Origin: Leptospiraceae bacterium
GTDB taxonomy: Bacteria; Spirochaetota; Leptospiria; Leptospirales; Leptonemataceae
DNA: 64,000 nt
NCBI GenBank assembly: GCA_026005135.1
Contig: BPKM01000001.1
Location: forward strand, 1-64,000
Reading direction: 5' to 3'
The position numbers and the translations under genes are program-made. The notes under the pieces are model-generated. The model was given only the letters and a program-made list of their open reading frames with translations. It was not told the DNA's origin and did no database searches. This document shows positions 17,822 through 24,548 of the stretch, piece after piece (within the stretch, counting starts at the first letter, position 1; every line of letters starts with the position of its first letter).

Positions 17822-18295
17822 ATGAAAACAAAAAAAGTATACTTATTTACATTTGGAATGCTACTTATTTTTTTAAGTAGTTTTGGAATTTGGAAAGCAT
17901 ATGTGGCAAAAGCTCCATTTACAGATAGTGATTTAAAAATGATGAATAAAGAATTAATAAAATTAGTGGAAGAAGGAGATAGATTATGGCATAGTCCAGA
18001 ATTAGGAACAAATGGTTTAACATGTGGTAATTGTCATCCAGATGCTGCAAATTCAAATGCAAATACATTTCCTAAATTTCAAACGAATATTGGAGATGTC
18101 GCAACTTTAAGAGATATGATCAATTGGTGTATACGAGTTCCTTTAGAAGGTAAAGAATTACCACATGATAGTGAAAAAATGAAAGCTTTAGAAGCTTATG
18201 CAATCTATATGTATAGAATGCAACAATTAAGACCAGGAGATAATTCAAAAGAATATCCCTCAAATCCAGTTAAATCTGGTCCTGGATATCCCTAA
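17822..18295 (+). CDS. small membrane-anchored cytochrome c
   Basis: A 157-residue protein with an N-terminal membrane anchor (residues 7-25) and a single haem c site CGNCH (C68-H72). The segment SPELGTNGLTCGNCHPDAANSNANTFP and the later DMINWCIRVPLEGKELPHDSEKMKALEAY resemble SoxX/TsdA-type cytochromes, and the Met in this stretch may be the sixth haem ligand. It is the last gene of the redox operon and is followed by a terminator. A role as electron donor to the di-haem peroxidase is likely by context. The start at 17822 has an AGGAGG site. Confidence 0.85.
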   Translation: MKTKKVYLFTFGMLLIFLSSFGIWKAYVAKAPFTDSDLKMMNKELIKLVEEGDRLWHSPELGTNGLTCGNCHPDAANSNANTFPKFQTNIGDVATLRDMINWCIRVPLEGKELPHDSEKMKALEAYAIYMYRMQQLRPGDNSKEYPSNPVKSGPGYP

Positions 18296-18304
18296 ATGTT
18301 TTCA

Positions 18305-18335
18305 AAATAAGAGGCTTTATGCCTCTTATTCTTTT
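18305..18335 (+). terminator. terminator of the redox operon
   Basis: An AATAAGAGGC-TTTAT-GCCTCTTATT hairpin followed by CTTTT lies just after the cytochrome c gene. Confidence 0.8.
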
Positions 18336-18583
18336 AGAGAAAAATTTATTATAATATCTTTCTAAAATAATTTTCCCTATAAAAATAAATAGTTATTATG
18401 TTATATACAACTATATTATTAATTTATAGAGATAGAAAGATGTATAATTTGTATTTAAATCAAAAAATTACTAAATAAATCATAAAAAATGTTTCCAAAA
18501 TTTAAAAAAACATATTATGTGCTTATGTTTTTGTTAGTTATAAAAGCAATTGACATACATTATGACTTTAAAAAATCAAATAT

Positions 18584-19861
18584 ATGAAAGTACTTCTTAT
18601 TGGTTCTGGTGGTAGAGAACATGCTCTTTATTGGAAAATTTTACAATCTCCACAATTAGAAGAAATTTATGTTTATCCTGGTAATGGAGGCATTTTAGAA
18701 GAACATCGTTTACGTAAAGAAAATTATGGTGATTTATTTCATGATAATTTTTCTGGTATAAAAAAAATTCTTAAAGAAAAAGAAATAGATTTGGTAATTG
18801 TTGGTCCAGAACAACCTTTAGTAGATGGATTAGCTGATGCAATTCAGGATTATTGCCTTGTATTTGGTCCAAATCAACAAGGGGCAAAAATTGAAGGATC
18901 AAAATCTTATGCTCGAAGTTTTATGGATCGTTTTGGAATTCCATCTGCAAAATTTCAGGTTTTTAATGATTCCAATAAAGCGATAGAATATTTAGAACAA
19001 ATACAACCACCCTATGTAATAAAAGCTGATGGTTTAGCTGCTGGGAAAGGCGTTACTGTTACAGAAAATAAAAATATAGCTATACAGAGTATAAAAGATA
19101 TTTTAGATAATAAGATATTTGGAAATTATCCTTTATTAATAGAAGAATTTTTAGAAGGTAAAGAAGCGTCTATCTTTGCTTTTTGCGATGGAGAAAAAGC
19201 AATTCCTATGCAACCAGCCAGGGATTATAAAAGAGCATATGATAATAATCAAGGACCGAATACAGGTGGAATGGGATCCGTTACACCCGTTGAATATATT
19301 AATCAAGAACTATTAGATTTTATACAGAAAGAAATATTTGATAAAACGATAGAGGGATTTAAAAAGTTAAATATTAAATATAAAGGGATCTTATATGCAG
19401 GATTAATGATTTATAATAATAAAGCAAAAGTTGTTGAATTTAATTGTCGATTTGGTGATCCAGAAATACAAGCACTATTACCTATTTTAGATGAAGATTT
19501 ACTTGATTTATGTTTTCATACAGCAAGTGGAACATTGTCTAAATATAAATCAAAATTGCAATTTAAAAATTTAACCAGTATGACGGTAGTAGTAGCAGCA
19601 GAAGGATATCCTAAATCCTATAAAAAAAATATAAATTTAACAGAATTTTTAGATAATATACCAGAAGAACTAATTGTATTTCATGCAGGCACAGAGTACG
19701 AAAAAAATACAAATCAATATTTTAGTATGGGAGGAAGAATACTTAATATTACTGCAACAGGAAAATCTATAGAAGAAGTTAGAAGTAAAATTTATAGGTT
19801 TCTCGATAACAATAAAGTGCCAGATACATTTTATAGAAAAGATATTGGAATATTATATTAA
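18584..19861 (+). CDS. purD: phosphoribosylamine--glycine ligase (GARS)
   Basis: A 425-residue ATP-grasp enzyme of purine synthesis. It makes glycinamide ribonucleotide from phosphoribosylamine, glycine and ATP. Seen motifs: MKVLLIGSGGREHALYWKI at the N-terminus, VGPEQPLVDGLAD, YVIKADGLAAGKGV, PARDYKRAYDNNQGPNTGGMGS and EFNCRFGDPEIQ. The length is normal for PurD. The start is the first ATG after an AT-rich leader with TTGACA at 18550. The 3' end overlaps the convergent methyltransferase gene by 9 bases. No other purine gene is nearby. Confidence 0.97.
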   Translation: MKVLLIGSGGREHALYWKILQSPQLEEIYVYPGNGGILEEHRLRKENYGDLFHDNFSGIKKILKEKEIDLVIVGPEQPLVDGLADAIQDYCLVFGPNQQGAKIEGSKSYARSFMDRFGIPSAKFQVFNDSNKAIEYLEQIQPPYVIKADGLAAGKGVTVTENKNIAIQSIKDILDNKIFGNYPLLIEEFLEGKEASIFAFCDGEKAIPMQPARDYKRAYDNNQGPNTGGMGSVTPVEYINQELLDFIQKEIFDKTIEGFKKLNIKYKGILYAGLMIYNNKAKVVEFNCRFGDPEIQALLPILDEDLLDLCFHTASGTLSKYKSKLQFKNLTSMTVVVAAEGYPKSYKKNINLTEFLDNIPEELIVFHAGTEYEKNTNQYFSMGGRILNITATGKSIEEVRSKIYRFLDNNKVPDTFYRKDIGILY

Positions 19862-20638
19862 TTTAATTGCTTCTATTAATAGGAATAAAGGGAATTCTTT
19901 GCGAGCTCTATTTTCTGCTTTTGCTCTTTTACCTATACTGATTTTGTTGGAACATAATTCCAATAAATTAGATACTAAGAGATTATTTTTTTTTAAGTAT
20001 TCAAAAATTTTTGATAGTGGTCGATGAAACATAATCGTATAATCTTGATCGGTTAATTTATTTTTTTCTTTGATTTTTCCGGGGTGGGTTATAATGGGAA
20101 TATCTAACTCTGACATATACATATCAATTCTTCTATATTGGTTTTTTTTGTTTTCATCAAATTCCCAATGACTTTGTCGAGGAATTCGAAAACAAGGATG
20201 TATTATAATAAAATAAAATTTTCCGTTAGGTTTTAGTAATCGATAAACTTCGTTAAATACTTTATCAATATTTTTCATATTTCCTAAGGACAATATACTT
20301 ACAATATAATCAAATTCATTAGAGTTTAGAAAAGATAAATTTTCAGCATTTCCTACATAATATTGAATATTTTTTGAGGGATATTTTCTTGCTAACTGAA
20401 TTAAATTTTTTGATAAGTCAACTCCAATAACATTTGCTCCTCTTTGACTTAAAATTCTACAAAAAAAACCCTGACCAGATCCCAGATCTAAAATTTTTTT
20501 ATTTTTTACATCACCTAATTCCTGTAATAATGTTGGAACAATAAGTTCTTTATGGTAATAGGAGCCATCTTCTCCTACAATTTTATCATACCATTTAGCC
20601 TGTTCGTCCCATGATGTATCTTTTTTAGTATTTTTCAT
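19853..20638 (-). CDS. class I SAM-dependent methyltransferase
   Basis: A 261-residue protein with the SAM-binding motif LDLGSGQGFFCRIL, the acidic strand VIGVDLSKNL, GNAENL and FDYIVSILSLGNMKNI, all in the order of class I methyltransferases. The RLLKPNGKFYFIIIHPCF motif is also present. The C-terminal part (from about residue 150) is rich in Lys and Ile and carries no recognised substrate domain. The substrate is unknown: it could be a small molecule, lipid or quinone. The upstream neighbour is the acyltransferase part of the GpsA-acyltransferase gene (14-base overlap), so both may belong to the lipid cluster. Confidence 0.8.
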   Translation of the reverse strand: MKNTKKDTSWDEQAKWYDKIVGEDGSYYHKELIVPTLLQELGDVKNKKILDLGSGQGFFCRILSQRGANVIGVDLSKNLIQLARKYPSKNIQYYVGNAENLSFLNSNEFDYIVSILSLGNMKNIDKVFNEVYRLLKPNGKFYFIIIHPCFRIPRQSHWEFDENKKNQYRRIDMYMSELDIPIITHPGKIKEKNKLTDQDYTIMFHRPLSKIFEYLKKNNLLVSNLLELCSNKISIGKRAKAENRARKEFPLFLLIEAIKLI

Positions 20639-22325
20639 ATTTTTTTATATATTCTATATCATCTTCTTTGAATTCTGGTATCATATTACCATAATATTCT
20701 AATAGAGCTGGATTTAATATATCAAAACCTGTCGAAGTTTCTTTTATGACATTTCGTTTTTTTAATAACTTTATTCCTTTTTTGTAAATTTTATTTACAT
20801 TTCTTGTTACCATTTCGCCTGGATAAATTTTTACAAATTCATTTATTTCTTTTAATAATTGTTCTTTATTATCTTTTCCTAAATGTTCATAAAGTAATTT
20901 ACAGATTACAAAATGTTCCTGTACTCTAAAATGATATTTCCATTCTTTTTGAATAATTTTGGCTATTTCTACTGTTGGTTCATCAGATTTTGCAAATTGC
21001 GAAACAAGGATAGGTTTACCAAAATCAAAATAAACCCTTCCTCTTCTATAGCCATACGTAAAAAAACTTGTATCTCTTGCTTGATTTGTAAAATATAAAT
21101 CCTCTGGAACCCATTCATGCGAGATGGTAATAGGTAAAACAGCAATTTCTTTACCTGATTCTCGAAATGCATCAATTGCCGTAGAAAGTAAGCCTGTTTT
21201 GATTTGTTGAAATTTACCATTACGACTTCTTGTTCCTTCTGGATAGGCTAATGCTGGAATACCAGATTCTAACATCATTGTCGTATATTGTGTTAATACT
21301 TCTAAATATAAAATATTGCGTGTATTTTCTCTATCGACTACATAGGCACCTAAGGATCGTAAAAAAGCTCCCCATAAGGGATTAGACATTAATACACTTG
21401 CTGCTGCAGCTCTTGGAATGGGAAAACCTTTAAAATATAAAGCATAAGCTAATTCTACTGAATCTAAATGGGAGCGATGTGTAGGAGCATAAAATACAGG
21501 ATACATTTTTATAATTTTCTTTACTTCTTCTAAATGTCCTCCCACAAAAGGACTAATTGAACCTCTCTGAAATTTACCAAAAATCAATCGAAATGGCATT
21601 ACCAGATATATGATTAATGTTCTGATGGGAGCAAGAAAATAATCAACCATATTGTCAATATAGAACTCTATAATCTTTTCTATATAATATGCTTCTTCTT
21701 CTGGTTTACAATTTTCTAATTTTTTCCATAATTTTATTTCTGTTTCGAAGTTTTTTTGATCTTTTTTTAATTTTTGTCTTCTTGCTTTTTCTATTCTTTT
21801 TTCTAAGGAAGATATAATATGAGGAGCCTGTCTTTTAATTCGATTTTGCATACCTGGAGTAATAGTGATTTTTTTTAATACTCTTTCTTTTAAGACTTTT
21901 GCTATCATTCTACCAGATGCTACTATTTCTACTTTCCCTTTTTTACGTAGTACAGGAATCTTGGAATGTTGAATTTCTTTATCAACTAATAAAGATAAAA
22001 CATCTTCAGGAGAATTTTTTCTTAAGAATATATTATATAAAAGTTTAAATAAAGGTAAATCTAAATTTTTTTCTCTTGCTATTTCTATAATAGGAGAAAT
22101 TGCAAGACCTCCTTCTGCAACGTTCTGACTGGATAATACTTCTTTTTCTATATAATAAGATGGAGTTAAAAACAATTGGATTTGATCTAATAAAGTTGGT
22201 TTATTCGCTCCTTTTAAAAGATTTTCTGTAAATTGTTTTCCATAAGTTCTATTTCTACTATAGGGGACTAAATACAGTAGCCATAAAATCCGAAAGACCA
22301 GATCGACCAAATAATATTTTTTCAC
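20625..22325 (-). CDS. C-terminal part of a GpsA-acyltransferase fusion: glycerol-3-phosphate acyltransferase
   Basis: The first ~115 residues are not acyltransferase. They match the tail of GpsA (YSRNRTYGKQ, VAEGG and IAREKNLDLPLFKLLYNI). After a linker comes an acyltransferase with HRSHLD (H283-D288), PEGTRSR (363-368) and a segment for phosphate binding, plus a membrane segment near 230-250. It therefore looks like the C-terminal half of a protein that both makes glycerol-3-phosphate and acylates it. The first residues up to about 20 are out of frame. The frame joins that of 22258-22752 if one base is removed from the G4 run at 22263-22266 on the plus strand. Confidence 0.8.
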   Translation of the reverse strand: MKKYYLVDLVFRILWLLYLVPYSRNRTYGKQFTENLLKGANKPTLLDQIQLFLTPSYYIEKEVLSSQNVAEGGLAISPIIEIAREKNLDLPLFKLLYNIFLRKNSPEDVLSLLVDKEIQHSKIPVLRKKGKVEIVASGRMIAKVLKERVLKKITITPGMQNRIKRQAPHIISSLEKRIEKARRQKLKKDQKNFETEIKLWKKLENCKPEEEAYYIEKIIEFYIDNMVDYFLAPIRTLIIYLVMPFRLIFGKFQRGSISPFVGGHLEEVKKIIKMYPVFYAPTHRSHLDSVELAYALYFKGFPIPRAAAASVLMSNPLWGAFLRSLGAYVVDRENTRNILYLEVLTQYTTMMLESGIPALAYPEGTRSRNGKFQQIKTGLLSTAIDAFRESGKEIAVLPITISHEWVPEDLYFTNQARDTSFFTYGYRRGRVYFDFGKPILVSQFAKSDEPTVEIAKIIQKEWKYHFRVQEHFVICKLLYEHLGKDNKEQLLKEINEFVKIYPGEMVTRNVNKIYKKGIKLLKKRNVIKETSTGFDILNPALLEYYGNMIPEFKEDDIEYIKKYEKY

Positions 22326-22752
22326 TTGCTCCTAATTCTTTTGCGAATGTTAGCATTTCCATAAATGCTTTAGCACTTAATTCTCCTAATATGCTACTAC
22401 CAACAGAAGGAAGAGAAGAAACCATTCCCTGTAAAATGGCAACAGGATTTTTTAAAATTCCTCCTAATTCTGCAGATAATAAATCATTATGCGAAGAGAA
22501 ATAAATATAAGGTTGATGAAATATAATTTTTAATAAATTATAAAAATCTACGGAGTTTAATGCAATATCAAATAAGATATAATTCTTGTTAATAATATCA
22601 TATAATAAAGAAGGACCTGCCATAACAGCAATGTTACCTTCAATATTATGTTTTTTTTGTAATTTCTGAACCATTTGATGAAATACATAAACACCATATT
22701 TTTTCCTATTATGGAAATTTAAAAAACCTTTTGTAATTAAAACGAAAGTCAT
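22258..22752 (-). CDS. gpsA: middle part of the GpsA-acyltransferase fusion: glycerol-3-phosphate dehydrogenase
   Basis: This fragment covers the middle of NAD(P)-dependent glycerol-3-phosphate dehydrogenase: VLITKGF, GNIAVMAGPSLLYDI (the catalytic-domain entry), ELGGILKNPVAILQGM (with the conserved Lys after GGxLKN) and FGRSGLSDFMATVFSPL. In a normal GpsA, the Arg-Asn segment that binds the phosphate follows directly after SPL, and here it is found in the other frame as YSRNRTYG. It is a frameshifted continuation of 22709-23098 and of 20625-22325, so the true gene spans about 20625-23098. Confidence 0.75.
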   Translation of the reverse strand: MTFVLITKGFLNFHNRKKYGVYVFHQMVQKLQKKHNIEGNIAVMAGPSLLYDIINKNYILFDIALNSVDFYNLLKIIFHQPYIYFSSHNDLLSAELGGILKNPVAILQGMVSSLPSVGSSILGELSAKAFMEMLTFAKELGASEKILFGRSGLSDFMATVFSPL

Positions 22753-23098
22753 ATTGATTTTCTGGATTTAAATTTTCAAATATCATTTCGACAATTTCTT
22801 CAAATTGACGAGAAGGAAGAGCAAATATAATAATAAGAGATTTATCTTTAAAAAAATCGTAACCTGTAACAAATTTTATATTTTTAGGAACGATGAATTC
22901 ATATTGATTTATTTTAATAAGTTTTTCTTTTCTCCATTTACGATACGATAAAGTATCTGGAAACCAAAGATAATATTCATTTAAATTTTTTTCAATAATT
23001 TCGCTAACAGCAAATCCCATTGGTCCCCCACCAATGATCACTACTTCTGAATTTGTTTTAACTACGGGATTCTGTACTGGATTATTTTCTATTACCAT
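22709..23098 (-). CDS. gpsA: N-terminal part of the GpsA-acyltransferase fusion: Rossmann domain
   Basis: The N-terminal nucleotide-binding domain of glycerol-3-phosphate dehydrogenase. It has VVIIGGGPMGFAVSEI (glycine-rich loop) and IIIFALPSRQFEEIVEMI, which matches the V-P-S-x-x-x-R motif before the shift. The last residues after about 113 are out of frame. The join to the next fragment falls in the overlap 22709-22752, where the correct frame begins with VLITKGF. The enzyme reduces dihydroxyacetone phosphate to glycerol-3-phosphate for phospholipid synthesis. The gene starts near a 157-base intergenic region upstream. Confidence 0.75.
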   Translation of the reverse strand: MVIENNPVQNPVVKTNSEVVIIGGGPMGFAVSEIIEKNLNEYYLWFPDTLSYRKWRKEKLIKINQYEFIVPKNIKFVTGYDFFKDKSLIIIFALPSRQFEEIVEMIFENLNPENQYDFRFNYKRFFKFP

Positions 23099-23255
23099 AA
23101 TTAAAATGAATTATGTTTTTTAAATTATGAATTGTCAAGTTAAATGTATTTATATTAATAACTTATTTTACTGAATTTCTATTTATGTTTGATAAAATTA
23201 ATTAAATATTACAATTGATTGAAATAATTTTAAATCATTTGTTATAATTCAAATA

Positions 23256-24098
23256 TTATTTTAACGAAATAGTATTAGAGTTATAAGTTTTTTTTGCAAA
23301 TGCAATTTGTTTATAAAACATTTTAATTGGATCTTTTACATATTTTTTTTGTATTGTATAACGGTGAATTATACCATTAAATTTTTTTGATAAATCTAAG
23401 GGTTTACCATCTGTTGTTAAGACAATTTTATATCCATTGTTAAATACATATTCATTTAACTCATCAGTATAATATCCCATTGGATAAGCAAATGCCCAGA
23501 TAGGATGTTTTAAATTCTTTTCCAGGATCTTTTTAGATAAAATGATTTCTTTAAAAAGTCGGTTTTGATATTCTTCATTTGTTTCGTTAATTTGTTTTTT
23601 GTAAAAAACTGAATGAGAAAAAGAATGATTTTGTATATCGAATCCTTCATTAAGAAGTCTTTTTAAATCATCCCAGGAAGTTCCCATTGTAGGTCTTGGA
23701 TTTATATCTTGAATATAAAAAAAGAAGGTAGCTGGGTAGTGAAATTCTCTTAAAATAGGAGCAAGAACTCTTACAATATTTACATAATCATCATCAATTG
23801 TTATAACCATTGTTGGTTTATTAAAAAATTTGTTCTGGATTGCATGTTCGTATAATTTTTGTAAAGAAACGATTTGTATTTTCTCCTGTTTAAGAATATT
23901 TAAATAATGACGAAATTCTTCTCTGGTGACAGAATAAGGACCTTTACCATCTATATCATGGAATAGAATTACAGGAACTAAATAATATTCGCTTTTATTT
24001 GTATCATTTTTTTTTAAATATTCACTTTTTATAAGATAAACATAAGAAAAAAAAAGGATTAGAAACATAGGAAAAGAAAAATAGATTTTAAACTTCAT
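23256..24098 (-). CDS. polysaccharide deacetylase family protein
   Basis: A 280-residue extracytoplasmic protein with an N-terminal membrane anchor or signal (FPMFLILFFSYVYLI). The NodB-fold motifs are ITIDDDY (the metal-binding Asp), NHSFSH (the His pair) and AFAYPMGYYTDELNEY. The length and layout match secreted N-acetyl deacetylases acting on peptidoglycan or surface polysaccharides. The start at 24098 is chosen because the TTG before it has no better signal. It is separated from the Pup-like operon by 167 bases of divergent regulatory sequence. Confidence 0.85.
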   Translation of the reverse strand: MKFKIYFSFPMFLILFFSYVYLIKSEYLKKNDTNKSEYYLVPVILFHDIDGKGPYSVTREEFRHYLNILKQEKIQIVSLQKLYEHAIQNKFFNKPTMVITIDDDYVNIVRVLAPILREFHYPATFFFYIQDINPRPTMGTSWDDLKRLLNEGFDIQNHSFSHSVFYKKQINETNEEYQNRLFKEIILSKKILEKNLKHPIWAFAYPMGYYTDELNEYVFNNGYKIVLTTDGKPLDLSKKFNGIIHRYTIQKKYVKDPIKMFYKQIAFAKKTYNSNTISLK

Positions 24099-24208
24099 CA
24101 ATATTATTTATCGTTTATTATTTATTATGAATCAAGTAGAATTTAATTTATATTTATATAGAGGAATATTTATTTTTTTAATCTGAATAGATTTTTTTTA
24201 ATAATTGA

Positions 24209-24237
24209 TTGACAAAATTTTAAAAATCATTTATATT
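24209..24237 (+). promoter_or_regulatory. near-consensus promoter of the Pup-like operon
   Basis: TTGACA (24209-24214), a 17-base spacer and TATATT (24232-24237) form one of the best promoters in this window. The predicted transcript begins about 20 bases before the AGGAGG site (24255-24260) and the Pup-like start codon, so the leader is short and no riboswitch fits. Strong constitutive expression is inferred. Confidence 0.75.
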
Positions 24238-24265
24238 TGTATTACCAAGGTTTTAGGAGGATATT

Positions 24266-24445
24266 ATGGAAAATTTAGCAAAAAAATATGAGGTTGAATA
24301 CAAAGTTTATCCGGTGGAACCAGTAGAAAAAGAAGAAAGAATCGAAAATAAAGTATCTGAAGTATTCGAAAATATTTATTTTGATGCAAAAAATGAAAAT
24401 GCTAAATTTTTAGAAGATACTAAAGTAGAAGCTGGAGGAGAATAG
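24266..24445 (+). CDS. Pup-like (prokaryotic ubiquitin-like) protein ending in GGE
   Basis: A 59-residue acidic, charged protein with no hydrophobic core or Cys, preceded by AGGAGG at 24255-24260. It ends in Gly-Gly-Glu, the C-terminus used by Pup. A Glu-Asn-Ala tripeptide sits 14-16 residues from the end (ENAKFLEDTKVEAGGE), at exactly the spacing of the Glu-Asn-Ala in mycobacterial Pup. The middle is Glu/Lys-rich and probably disordered. The next gene is a PafA-family ligase, the enzyme that conjugates Pup to lysines. Because the last residue is already Glu, no Dop deamidation step would be needed. The combination makes a Pup-type modifier likely; direct homology needs a profile search. Confidence 0.8.
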   Translation: MENLAKKYEVEYKVYPVEPVEKEERIENKVSEVFENIYFDAKNENAKFLEDTKVEAGGE

Positions 24446-24548
24446 AAAATAAAATTTATTATTTTCTTGATGGATTATATAATCAATTTCTATATATTAC
24501 TTGTAATAAATATGGAGAGAAATCTGGTATTTCAAATTAAAAAAATAT

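Noticed and set aside
18550..18583. A promoter for purD starting with TTGACA at 18550
   Set aside because: No acceptable -10 box is found at 16-18 bases, and the start codon follows too closely.
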